Notes: a model not told the origin generated them from the letters alone. A stretch of 12,670 bases of DNA from Candidatus Omnitrophota bacterium (GCA_020063525.1 JAGUUJ010000003.1:1-12670); one strand, 5' to 3'; shown: positions 1 through 7,144, counted from the first letter of the stretch. Made by a program: numbers and translations.

Positions 1-51
1 AGGGAGGTTTTTTATTTGATTTAAGGCGGGAGAACGGACGAGCTCGACTTA

Positions 52-89
52 AAAAATAAAAAGCACCCGGAACAAAAAGGGTGCTTTTT
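52..89 (-). terminator. Intrinsic terminator after tRNA-Asp
   Basis: An 11-bp perfect inverted repeat (58-68 with 79-89, core AAGCACCC/GGGTGCTT) has a 10-nt loop. On the minus strand it is followed by a T-rich tract (T runs read from 60 down to 51). It begins only a few bases past the CCA end of tRNA-Asp, so it ends the tRNA-Val/endonuclease/tRNA-Asp transcript. The plus strand also has T6 after the stem, so it could work in both directions. Positions 1-51 show no gene. Confidence 0.85.
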
Positions 90-93
90 TATT

Positions 94-172
94 TGGCGGG
101 GCCGACGGGATTCGCACCCGCGATCTTCTCCGTGACAGGGAGACGCCATGAACTAGGCTAGGCCACGGCCCC
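94..172 (-). tRNA. tRNA-Asp (anticodon GTC)
   Basis: A complete 79-nt cloverleaf includes an encoded CCA (94-96). The acceptor stem is GGGGCCG/CGGCCCC (7 of 7 pairs), the anticodon stem is TCTCC/GGAGA with loop CTGTCAC (anticodon GTC at 134-136), the T stem is GCGGG/CCCGT, and the discriminator base is G, as expected for Asp. Two normally conserved bases are altered: position 18 reads A instead of G (D-loop ...CCTAG...), and position 55 reads G instead of T (T-loop TGCGAAT instead of TTCGAAT). These two positions pair with each other at the tRNA elbow. The D-stem pair 13-22 is T-T. All stems are intact, so it is probably functional. The first 15 nt overlap the end of the endonuclease gene. 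Confidence 0.93.
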
Positions 173-1123
173 TATTAACCTAAATGCTTTTTGAAATTTA
201 TTATATTTTCTTTCTAAATATTGCTCTTTTGAAACCCCTTTATACATATACCTAAATAATTTGATACTGTCAAGTTTAGAATATGAAAGATGGCCGCTTT
301 TTTTATTGAGATATCCTTTCCCGATATTAATATTTCTTATTAAGGTTTCGGATAGTTTTCTGAGAAAATTTATATTTGCAGAAGCAAAAGACGTTAAAAT
401 ATACGGTGTCTTTTTATTATTCCTATCTTTTCTTTTGAAATATCCACGGGTGATGCTTCCATCGCCATCAAAATAACCTCTAATAAAGTGCCTCATATAT
501 TTTTTAGGCACGGGCGGTAATTTAAACCTAAATGCTTTTTTAGGCATAAAACCTTTCTTAATTAAATCCTTATGCATCTCTTTAGAGCCAATTTGTAAGG
601 TAAACGCATCTTTCCAGTTTCTATTATGCCTCTTTTTTACGCCAAACTTATGATTAGAACCCAACATCCGCCTGACTTTCTGTAAGATTTCGCAGTCACA
701 AGAAGTAAATGAAACATATTTTGAGCCCCGCGGATTAATAAACATACATCCATCGGCAGCGAAATATCCTAAAACATAAGCCATTTCCGGCGACCATTCC
801 TTGAAGAAATCTACATTAAGCCTACCTCTGGTTCTTTGGATTCTCCGGTCAGGGCCTTCATATCGAGGTTTCTTTTTTAGTTGACCAGTCTTATAAAGCC
901 AACTGGTAAGATTCTTATCGGTAAATCTACGACAACTCTGGGTTGGCACCTGTAAACGGCAAAACCATCTTGTCACTGTCGTCCTGGGGGTATTCAGTGT
1001 TAAAGCGATATCCCTGTGCTTCATATCCTCTAACCAGTGCATCTGATAAAGTAAATCTTTTATGGGGACATTAAACTTATTTTCTATATTCTTTATTCTA
1101 TTGGATTTCTCAAGTATAACCAT
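158..1123 (-). CDS. LAGLIDADG homing endonuclease between two tRNA genes
   Basis: This 321-aa protein belongs to the two-motif LAGLIDADG DNA endonucleases. Motif 1 is AYVLGYFAADGC at residues 115-126 and motif 2 is HFIRGYFDGDGS at 212-223; each carries the acidic residue (D124, D221) that binds the metal at the cleavage site. An N-terminal helix-turn-helix at about residues 22-60 (DIALTLNTPRTTVTRW) probably adds DNA contacts. The spacing of about 97 residues between motifs fits a single-chain pseudo-dimer. Start is the ATG at 1123, 18 nt after tRNA-Val, with no clear Shine-Dalgarno. The last four residues (GAVA) and the TAG stop are encoded by the 5' end of tRNA-Asp. No intron or intein surrounds it: both flanking tRNAs are complete. 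It is therefore a freestanding mobile endonuclease gene in a tRNA spacer. Its target site is unknown. Confidence 0.88.
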   Translation of the reverse strand: MVILEKSNRIKNIENKFNVPIKDLLYQMHWLEDMKHRDIALTLNTPRTTVTRWFCRLQVPTQSCRRFTDKNLTSWLYKTGQLKKKPRYEGPDRRIQRTRGRLNVDFFKEWSPEMAYVLGYFAADGCMFINPRGSKYVSFTSCDCEILQKVRRMLGSNHKFGVKKRHNRNWKDAFTLQIGSKEMHKDLIKKGFMPKKAFRFKLPPVPKKYMRHFIRGYFDGDGSITRGYFKRKDRNNKKTPYILTSFASANINFLRKLSETLIRNINIGKGYLNKKSGHLSYSKLDSIKLFRYMYKGVSKEQYLERKYNKFQKAFRLIGAVA

Positions 1124-1141
1124 CTTGTAAAAGTTTATAAG

Positions 1142-1215
1142 TGGGCGATAGAGGACTTGAACCTCTGACCCTCTGCGTGTAAAGCAGATGCTCTAACCAA
1201 CTGAGCTAATCGCCC
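1142..1215 (-). tRNA. tRNA-Val (anticodon TAC)
   Basis: A standard 74-nt cloverleaf: acceptor stem GGGCGAT/ATCGCCC, D-arm GCTC/GAGC with GG at 18-19, anticodon stem TCTGC/GCAGA with loop TTTACAC (anticodon TAC), T-arm AGAGG/CCTCT with a normal TTCAAGT loop, and discriminator A. CCA is not encoded (the next bases are CTT), unlike the neighbouring tRNA-Asp. The 5' end lies about 6 nt from the predicted transcription start of its own promoter. Confidence 0.96.
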
Positions 1216-1227
1216 AAAGACCTATCT

Positions 1228-1256
1228 ATTATAACCAAAAGAGCAAATTCCGTCAA
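1228..1256 (-). promoter_or_regulatory. Sigma70-type promoter of the tRNA unit
   Basis: On the minus strand, TTGACG (1251-1256) is followed after exactly 17 bp by a perfect TATAAT (1228-1233). The predicted start is near 1221, giving a very short leader before tRNA-Val at 1215. The -35 box begins 2 nt after the stop codon of the ATPase D gene. The tRNA unit can thus be transcribed independently of the long operon, and the endonuclease gene comes under this promoter. Confidence 0.82.
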
Positions 1257-1257
1257 A

Positions 1258-1878
1258 CTAATGGCTGCGAACTATTTCTTTTACCCGCATCAGGCGCACT
1301 AAATTTCCGCGCTCAAATTCATTTAGTTTCTGGGTAATATACCTTATGGTATCCTGTATCGAAGGGATAAGCATATATTCAAGGGCATTGACGCGCCGGC
1401 GCGTGCGCTCGATTTCGAAGGAAAGAATCTCTAAGGTTTTGAATAATTGCGCCAGCCTCAATAAAGATTTTATATATTCTGGCGCAGCCGCAACTGCCAA
1501 ATCTAATTGAGCAGAAGTCTTAAAAAAATCGTAGCGTTTCTCTATCTTCAGCTCCTTGATTTCAAATTCCGGGACCTTAACATTCATAATCCTGCGGGTC
1601 GAAACTCCAAGCACAACCTGTGCATCTATTTTAGATAATGCATCTTCAAAATTGTTTTTTGCGCTGGTAATACGGCAGTAAAGTAAATCCTTAAGAAGGC
1701 TCTGGGTTTTCTCTTTAAAATCTGTTTTTTGCGTATCCATATCTTTTAGTAATCCTAAAAGCTTGCGCATCATCTCCTCTAATTTATCCTGTAAAAGTTT
1801 GTGGCCTCTCTGGGCAAGCGCCAGGCGCTTACGCAGCCGCAGCAATTCCATCCGGTTTGGGTTAATGCGTAGTATCAT
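1258..1878 (-). CDS. ntpD: V/A-type ATPase subunit D (central stalk)
   Basis: At 206 aa this has the normal length for subunit D, the long coiled-coil shaft that turns inside the A3B3 head and, with subunit F, links it to the membrane rotor. Typical family features are the N-terminal INPNRMELLRLRKRLALAQR segment (residues 5-24) and a long C-terminal helix with the motif ERTRRRVNALEYMLIPSI near residues 157-174. Subunit D is the last ATPase gene of the operon, 3 nt after the stop of B. It lacks a clear ribosome site, so translation is probably coupled to B. The Enterococcus genes ntpH and ntpJ that follow ntpD are absent here; a tRNA unit with its own promoter follows. Confidence 0.95.
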   Translation of the reverse strand: MILRINPNRMELLRLRKRLALAQRGHKLLQDKLEEMMRKLLGLLKDMDTQKTDFKEKTQSLLKDLLYCRITSAKNNFEDALSKIDAQVVLGVSTRRIMNVKVPEFEIKELKIEKRYDFFKTSAQLDLAVAAAPEYIKSLLRLAQLFKTLEILSFEIERTRRRVNALEYMLIPSIQDTIRYITQKLNEFERGNLVRLMRVKEIVRSH

Positions 1879-1881
1879 AGA

Positions 1882-3255
1882 TTATTTAGCAGGGTAATAT
1901 TTATCCATGTACCCTTGTCTTACGCGTTTTAATTCTGCCTGAGGTATCAACCGCAAAAGTTTCCAGCCAATTTCTAAAGTCTCGATTACGGGGCGCTCTT
2001 CGGTTTCGGATTGCCGGACAAATTTATCTTCAAACTCATCGGCAAATTTTAAGTAAAGTTTATCTAAATCGGAAAGGGCTGCCTCCCCTAAAATGACTGC
2101 CAGTTCCCGCGCGTCTTTGCCTTTGGCATAACAGGCAAAAAGTTGATTTAAGACATCAGCGTGGTCTTCACGAGTCTTATTTGCACCAATGCCTTTGTCT
2201 TTAAGGCGCGAGAGGCTCGGTAAAACATCCATCGGAGGATAAATACCTTTGCGATGTAATTCTCGGGACAAAATAATCTGGCCCTCCGTAATGTATCCGG
2301 TTAAATCGGGTATAGGATGTGTCTTATCATCCTCAGGCATACTCAGGACAGGAAGAAGAGTAATTGAACCGGCCTTACCTTTAATTCGTCCTGCCCGTTC
2401 ATAAAGCGTAGCCAAATCCGTATAAAGATAACCCGGATAACCCCGGCGGCCGGGAATCTCTTTACGCGCAGCCGCAATCTCGCGAAGACTTTCACAATAA
2501 AAAGTCATATCAATAAGGATAACCAGAACATGCATATCTAAATCAAAGGCTAAATACTCCGCGGCAGTTAATGCCAGGCGGGGAGTAGAGATACGCTCAA
2601 TTGCCGAGTCATTGGCCAGATTAATAAATAATACGCTTCTTTCAATGGCGCCGGTGTTACGGAAATCATGCATAAAGAAATTTGCTTCCTCAAAAGTAAT
2701 GCCCATTGCACCAAAAACTACTGCGAATTGTTCCTCTTTACCTAAAACCTTTGCTTGCCGGGCAATCTGGGCGGTGAGGTGAGAGTGGGGAAGGCCGCTG
2801 CCAGAAAATATAGGAAGTTTCTGTCCGCGCACTAAAGGATTCAATCCGTCAATAGCGGAGATACCTGTCTGAATAAATTCCTGAGGATAGGCGCGGGACT
2901 TTGGATTTATAGGACTGCCGTTAATATCAAGGCGCTTTTTAGCAATAATCGCAGGTGCATTATCGCGCGGCCGGCCTGCCCCGTCAAAGATTCTGCCTAA
3001 TAAATCCTCAGAGACTCCTAATTCCTGGGTTCTGCCTAAGAAGCGTACGCGAGAACCAGCTACATCTAAACCAATGGTTCCTTCAAACATCTGCACTAAG
3101 GCTTTGTCTTCCGAGACCTCCAAGACCTTGCCTCGACGCAGAGTTCCGTCAGAAAGCTCAATCTCCGCAAGCTCCGCATACTTTATATTTTCTGTTTTCT
3201 CTACCACCACCAGCGGCCCGGAAACAGAAGAAACTGTCAGGTATTCTTTAAGCAT
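1882..3255 (-). CDS. ntpB: V/A-type ATPase subunit B (non-catalytic)
   Basis: This 457-aa protein is the nucleotide-binding but non-catalytic subunit that alternates with A in the A3B3 hexamer. It has the N-terminal beta-barrel start YLTVSSVSGPLVVVE and a degenerate P-loop region SGSGLPHSHLTAQIARQA (151-168) with no GKT, as expected for B. It also has the conserved PGRRGYPGYLYTDLATLYER stretch (268-287) and LPSLSRLKDKG, with R350 matching the arginine finger that reaches into the A active site. The ATG lies 8 nt inside the end of the A gene, so the two are translationally coupled, which suits a 3:3 ratio. Confidence 0.97.
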   Translation of the reverse strand: MLKEYLTVSSVSGPLVVVEKTENIKYAELAEIELSDGTLRRGKVLEVSEDKALVQMFEGTIGLDVAGSRVRFLGRTQELGVSEDLLGRIFDGAGRPRDNAPAIIAKKRLDINGSPINPKSRAYPQEFIQTGISAIDGLNPLVRGQKLPIFSGSGLPHSHLTAQIARQAKVLGKEEQFAVVFGAMGITFEEANFFMHDFRNTGAIERSVLFINLANDSAIERISTPRLALTAAEYLAFDLDMHVLVILIDMTFYCESLREIAAARKEIPGRRGYPGYLYTDLATLYERAGRIKGKAGSITLLPVLSMPEDDKTHPIPDLTGYITEGQIILSRELHRKGIYPPMDVLPSLSRLKDKGIGANKTREDHADVLNQLFACYAKGKDARELAVILGEAALSDLDKLYLKFADEFEDKFVRQSETEERPVIETLEIGWKLLRLIPQAELKRVRQGYMDKYYPAK

Positions 3256-4987
3256 AACTATTCCTTAGCTCCTTTTCTACTTTCTCAAATTCTTGTAGTT
3301 TATTTTCTTCAATATATTTTAGGCGGCTGATTTTTTCGCGCACTGGTAATTTGACAATCTTTTCAAAATCCATGCCCTCTTTCAGTTTTTCTTGGCTTAA
3401 AGCGTAAAATTCCATAATGATTTTTAACATACGGTGCTGTTTCATCAAAGAGGTATAAGTGTCAATTTCGTGAAATGCATGCTGATGTAAGAAATCTTCG
3501 CGAATGGATTTGGCTACTTCTAAAATCAGACGGTCGGAAAATGTAAGGGACTCTATTCCTACCAGGCGCGCAATCTCAAGGAGCCCTGCCTCCTCTTCTA
3601 AAAGCCGCATGGCCCTTTTTCTTAAAGAAATGAATTCTTCGCAAATATTATTTTTAAGAAATGCCTCTAAATTATCGTGGTATAAAGAATAGCTCAAGAG
3701 CCAGTTTATCGCCGGAAAATGCCGGGCATTAGCTAACTTATCATCCAGGCCCCAGAATACCTTGACTACGCGTAACGTTGCCTGAACCACCGGGTCTGAC
3801 AAATCTCCGCCCGGAGGAGAAACCGCACCCATTACGCTTAAAGCGCCGCCTCTTTTATCGCTGCCTAAACAAGCTATCTTGCCTGCGCGCTCATAAAATT
3901 CTGCTAACCTCGAAGATAGGTATGCAGGATAACCTTCTTCGCCGGGCATCTCTTCAAGTCTGCCGGAAATCTCCCGCAGAGCCTCTGCCCAGCGGCTCGT
4001 GGAATCTGCCATCAAAGCCACTGAATAGCCCATGTCACGGAAATATTCGGCGATAGTAATGCCGGTATAAATAGATGCCTCACGTGCTGCCACAGGCATA
4101 TTAGAGGTATTAGCAATAATTACGGTGCGTTCCATTAAAGGCCTGCCGCTATGCGGGTCTTTTAATTCCGGAAAGCTCAGCAAAAGGTCAGCGATCTCAT
4201 TGCCTCGTTCCCCGCAACCCACATAAACTATCACCTGTGCATCTGACCATTTAGCAAATTCGTGCAGAACGACTGTCTTTCCGCTACCGAATGGGCCGGG
4301 GATACAGGCTGTTCCTCCTTTGGCAATAGGAAAGAATGTATCGATGACCCGCTGTCCTGTGGTAAGCGGTTCATCAGGCGCAAATTTTTCTTTTACAGGC
4401 CTTGGCCTTCTTACCGGCCAGTGCTGTGATAAGGTGATTTCTTTAATTCCCTGCTCAGTTTTAATTCTTGCCACTATATCCTTGACCGCTAAATTGCCCT
4501 CTTTTATTTCTACAATCTCACCTGCCACGCCTGCGGGAACCATAATCTTATGCTTTATCAATGCAGTCTCGTCAATTTCACCAAGGATATCGCCTGAAGA
4601 AACAATCTGACCAGTCTTAAGCAGCGGCTTAAATTGCCATTCTTTATTCTCATCCAATGCCGGAACATCTATGCCGCGTGGCACAAAGTCTCCGCATTTA
4701 TTTCTTATTACATCCATAGGCCTTTGAATACCGTCGTAGATTGAACCGATTAAGCCCGGGCCCAATTCTACGCTTAAAGGCTGATGCGTTAAATATACCG
4801 GCTCGCCTGGCCCGATGCCGCTGGTTTCTTCGTAAACCTGGATATAAGCAAGGTCTCCCTTTAACTCGATAATTTCACCGATCAATCTTTGTTCGGATAC
4901 GCGCACGATATCATACATCTTTGCGCCACCACAGCCTGCGGCTACTACCAACGGACCCGATACTTTAATAATCTTAGGGTTCTTCAT
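3248..4987 (-). CDS. ntpA: V/A-type ATPase subunit A (catalytic)
   Basis: Catalytic subunit of the ATPase head, 579 aa from the ATG at 4987; a TTG two codons upstream (4993) is an alternative start. The ATG start gives MKNPKIIKVSGPLVVA, the usual family N-terminus. Numbered from it, the Walker A loop GPFGSGKT is at 231-238, the catalytic glutamate is in GERGNE (E260), and Walker B is SVALMADSTSR (D328). The extra non-homologous region typical of A subunits (about 110-190), absent from F-type beta, is present. The length is normal. It follows F after a 153-bp gap with nested inverted repeats and a T7 run, so its expression may be adjusted relative to the upstream genes. The ribosome site is weak (GAGAAAG, about 10 nt upstream). 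Confidence 0.97.
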   Translation of the reverse strand: MKNPKIIKVSGPLVVAAGCGGAKMYDIVRVSEQRLIGEIIELKGDLAYIQVYEETSGIGPGEPVYLTHQPLSVELGPGLIGSIYDGIQRPMDVIRNKCGDFVPRGIDVPALDENKEWQFKPLLKTGQIVSSGDILGEIDETALIKHKIMVPAGVAGEIVEIKEGNLAVKDIVARIKTEQGIKEITLSQHWPVRRPRPVKEKFAPDEPLTTGQRVIDTFFPIAKGGTACIPGPFGSGKTVVLHEFAKWSDAQVIVYVGCGERGNEIADLLLSFPELKDPHSGRPLMERTVIIANTSNMPVAAREASIYTGITIAEYFRDMGYSVALMADSTSRWAEALREISGRLEEMPGEEGYPAYLSSRLAEFYERAGKIACLGSDKRGGALSVMGAVSPPGGDLSDPVVQATLRVVKVFWGLDDKLANARHFPAINWLLSYSLYHDNLEAFLKNNICEEFISLRKRAMRLLEEEAGLLEIARLVGIESLTFSDRLILEVAKSIREDFLHQHAFHEIDTYTSLMKQHRMLKIIMEFYALSQEKLKEGMDFEKIVKLPVREKISRLKYIEENKLQEFEKVEKELRNSYA

Positions 4988-5011
4988 ATTCAATTCATCT
5001 TTCTCAAAAAA

Positions 5012-5099
5012 ATGATTACACAGATTTAATTACCGATTACACAGATTTTTAAACCATAAACAATCTGTGTAATCTACGCTTTTTAATCTGTGTAATCAT
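5012..5099. repeat. Nested inverted repeats (REPIN-like) between atpF and atpA
   Basis: The 13-mer GATTACACAGATT occurs twice in direct orientation (5014-5026 and 5035-5047) and twice inverted (5062-5074 and 5085-5097). The outer pair extends to 15 bp (5012-5026 with 5085-5099). The inner pair forms a 13-bp stem with a 14-nt loop. The copies are spaced 21 and 23 bp. On the minus strand the outer stem is followed by T7 (5006-5012), so the folded transcript resembles a weak, AT-rich intrinsic terminator just before the A gene. The layout of two opposed palindrome halves resembles REP/REPIN or MITE-type repeats. No transposase is nearby. The rest of the gap (4988-5140) is AT-rich with no gene. 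Confidence 0.85.
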
Positions 5100-5140
5100 A
5101 AATATAAACTTTTTATATTTTACTATACTTTCCTACACCA

Positions 5141-5458
5141 TTAAAATGCACCTGTTGCCCTGAGCCTGATTTCTTTTGCGATATTATCCAATAAATTAGT
5201 TTTTGCGCTTTTTGCAAGAGGGATAAAAACCGGAAACGCCAGGTTCTTGTAGGCATCTATCTGCTCTTTAACTGCAGTATAAATATTATCCTGCACCAGG
5301 CAAACCAGTATATTCTTTTGCATTACTTCTTCTAAAATCGGCTTAAATTCCTGAGGCTGGGTTAGTGTCCAGGTTTTAAATCCCAAGGCGCCAAACCCCT
5401 GAACTATATCCTCCTCGCCTATAATGCTCAGTGGATTTTTTAAGGTTTCTTCAGGCAT
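5141..5458 (-). CDS. ntpG: V/A-type ATPase subunit F (central stalk)
   Basis: A 105-aa protein, normal for subunit F (called NtpG in E. hirae), a small Rossmann-like protein that binds the D shaft in the rotor. The family signature SIIGEEDIVQGFGALGF lies at residues 11-27, and a conserved PVFIPLAKS strand region follows. The start ATG overlaps the end of the C gene by 8 nt (ATGCCTGA), the same kind of overlap as at the A/B junction. The order C-F-A-B-D equals the ntp operon, which supports the assignment of this short and divergent protein. Confidence 0.9.
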   Translation of the reverse strand: MPEETLKNPLSIIGEEDIVQGFGALGFKTWTLTQPQEFKPILEEVMQKNILVCLVQDNIYTAVKEQIDAYKNLAFPVFIPLAKSAKTNLLDNIAKEIRLRATGAF

Positions 5459-6245
5459 AGACTGCGTTTAACCTTTCTTTCACCAGAGTATCCGGCACAT
5501 CATTAAACTTGGCCAGGATAATCATTCGTATGAGATTAATCTCATTCACCTTGGCAAAATAATAGGCCAATAACGGCTCTGGGCCAAGGCTTATATATTT
5601 TGCCGGTTTTAAGACCGAAATTAAAAAATCATTGATTGCCTTCTCAAGCGCAATAAAAGAATTCTCCTCTTTAAGTTTCTGTATCGGATCGCGTAAAAAA
5701 GAGGCATAATCAATGAGCTGTTCGTTTTTGTGTATGTATTCAAGGCGATATAAAAATACTGACAGATCCTGCTCGTAAAGTTGCAAAAACATATCCTTCT
5801 TTATAAATCCTTCGCAAGTCAGAAGATTCCTTAATAAATCCTTTGGTTCTCCTAAAACATAAAGCCTTAAAAAGGTTTTAATGTTATGCATATCAACCAG
5901 GTGCATAAAATAATCCTTTAAAAATTGGCCCGGATTGCTCTTGAAAGCGGTCTCTATGCACGCCAAGGTATCTAATTCCAACAGCCCCAGGAGCTCTTTA
6001 TCTAAAATTATATCGCCAATAAGCTTTTTTAACTTAGCCAGTTCCTGGCTTAAGACGGATTCCAATTGCCGGCTATCCTGAATGTGTAAAAGCCCCTCAC
6101 TATAAAGGTCGGATTCCACGAATAATCTTAAGGCCTCGGCTAAATTTGATTCTATTGCCTCGGCAAATACCTCTGGCTTAATCAGAAATTTTTCCAAAGC
6201 CCGGATCTTACCAACTGCAAAAGCATAATTTAAATGAGAAATCAT
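5451..6245 (-). CDS. ntpC: V/A-type ATPase subunit C (rotor socket, AC39/d family)
   Basis: This funnel-shaped subunit couples the D/F shaft to the K ring. The protein is 264 aa, clearly shorter than the roughly 320-350 aa of characterised homologues, so it may be a compact version with fewer helices. The conserved C-terminal block GPEPLLAYYFAKVNEIN begins at residue 221, continues with an RMIILAKFNDVP stretch, and ends RLNAVYA, a strong family signature. The N-terminus (NYAFAVGKIRALEKFLI) also matches the YxYxxxRxRxxExxLL pattern of the family. The start ATG overlaps the E stop by 4 nt (ATGA). Confidence 0.9.
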   Translation of the reverse strand: MISHLNYAFAVGKIRALEKFLIKPEVFAEAIESNLAEALRLFVESDLYSEGLLHIQDSRQLESVLSQELAKLKKLIGDIILDKELLGLLELDTLACIETAFKSNPGQFLKDYFMHLVDMHNIKTFLRLYVLGEPKDLLRNLLTCEGFIKKDMFLQLYEQDLSVFLYRLEYIHKNEQLIDYASFLRDPIQKLKEENSFIALEKAINDFLISVLKPAKYISLGPEPLLAYYFAKVNEINLIRMIILAKFNDVPDTLVKERLNAVYA

Positions 6246-6652
6246 CCGAATAATATCCCCGCTATCTCCGATTCATAAGCATGCCGGCTTTTTTCCAGAT
6301 AAAAATCAATATCCTCCGCCGCCTCTTTAATTTTATCCCCGTATACCTCTTGCTTTTTAATTTTTCCTTCCCGAAGCGTGGATTTCAATTCTTGAAATAA
6401 ATTATCGATGAATTCCTGCTTGGTCTTAAGCAAATTTTTTTTCTGCTCTAAGCGCGCCTGAACCAGGAGTTGATGTTTCTGTCTTTCAGCATCCGCCTTT
6501 GCCTTGATAATAATACCCTGATAGAGATTATCTGCCTCGAGCCGCGCCTCTTGAATCATCCTCTCTGTTTCTTTTTGCGCTTGCTGAATAATCTCTTGCT
6601 TCTTGGTGCCTGCCTCCTCAAGAATATGATTGATAATGGATTCTAAAGACAT
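6242..6652 (-). CDS. ntpE: V/A-type ATPase subunit E (peripheral stalk), short form
   Basis: E pairs with the H/G subunit as a coiled coil that forms the peripheral stalk (stator). The protein has a long charged helix from about residue 1 to 100 (for example KKQEIIQQAQKETERMIQEA). It then goes almost directly to the typical E ending SEIAGILFG (128-136). Characterised E subunits are about 185-200 aa, with a C-terminal alpha/beta head that contacts A and B. Here about 50-60 residues of that head are missing, although the reading frame is clean and the end is native-like. The start directly abuts the K stop (gap of 0 nt) and the stop overlaps C by 4 nt, so a sequencing frameshift is unlikely. 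Identity rests on the coil, the tail and the position K-E-C. Confidence 0.85.
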   Translation of the reverse strand: MSLESIINHILEEAGTKKQEIIQQAQKETERMIQEARLEADNLYQGIIIKAKADAERQKHQLLVQARLEQKKNLLKTKQEFIDNLFQELKSTLREGKIKKQEVYGDKIKEAAEDIDFYLEKSRHAYESEIAGILFG

Positions 6653-7126
6653 CTAAATTTTTACTGCCTGTAATAATAAAAATGCTGCGGCCAGACCCAA
6701 TATGGCATAAATCTCCACAAATATGGGTAAAACCAAAGCCTTACCTGCCTCCTCGGGCCTCTTGGCTACAAGATATATAGAGGCAACGGAAACCTTACCC
6801 TGCCAGACGGCAGAAATGGATTCCACTAAACTTACCACCGTGCAGATGGCAAAAATCTGGATACCCTGATGCAATGTCGGCACTTTAATCTCAGCGCCCA
6901 AAAGATTAAGTTTATTCAATACCAAAAACCCGATGAGGAAACCATAAAAACCCTGTGTGCCGGGTATACCGATAAGAGGAATCATCCGGCCGAACTTCTC
7001 CGGATCCTCAGACATCACTCCTCCGGCGGCTTGTCCTGCTAACGCCACACCAATAGCGGAACCCACGCCAGAAATAGCCATAACAATTGCTGCGCCTGCA
7101 ATGGCAAAAGCTAAACCTGTATCCAT
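6653..7126 (-). CDS. ntpK: V/A-type ATPase subunit K (proteolipid ring), Na+-type
   Basis: A 157-aa membrane rotor subunit formed by two fused helical hairpins (four membrane segments), the same size as E. hirae NtpK (156 aa). The start is the ATG at 7126, because AAGGAGGT lies 4 nt upstream; an ATG at 7150 in the same frame is inside a hairpin and would add eight atypical residues. The Na+ ligand set known from NtpK is present: T57 and Q58 in PGTQGFYGF, Y61, Q109 in VWQGKVS, and E138 in VEIYAILG. L61 of NtpK is replaced by I54. Only the second hairpin has the ion-binding glutamate, so there is one site per fused protein. Na+ coupling is inferred from these residues. Confidence 0.95.
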   Translation of the reverse strand: MDTGLAFAIAGAAIVMAISGVGSAIGVALAGQAAGGVMSEDPEKFGRMIPLIGIPGTQGFYGFLIGFLVLNKLNLLGAEIKVPTLHQGIQIFAICTVVSLVESISAVWQGKVSVASIYLVAKRPEEAGKALVLPIFVEIYAILGLAAAFLLLQAVKI

Positions 7127-7130
7127 CTCT

Positions 7131-7138
7131 ACCTCCTT
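7131..7138 (-). promoter_or_regulatory. Strong ribosome binding site of subunit K
   Basis: AAGGAGGT on the minus strand, 4 nt before the ATG at 7126. It is the strongest Shine-Dalgarno among the ATPase genes, most of which lack one. It fits the need for many K copies per complex and decides the K start against the ATG at 7150. Confidence 0.9.
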
Positions 7139-7144
7139 CAATGA

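Noticed and set aside
94..172. Archaeal origin suggested by the D-arm style of tRNA-Asp and the V/A-type ATPase
   Set aside because: The near-perfect sigma70 promoter, strong Shine-Dalgarno sites, encoded CCA and ntp-like gene order fit a bacterium better.
94..1215. The endonuclease as the product of an intron splitting a single tRNA
   Set aside because: Both flanking tRNAs fold as complete, separate cloverleafs with different anticodons (TAC and GTC), so no exon needs joining.
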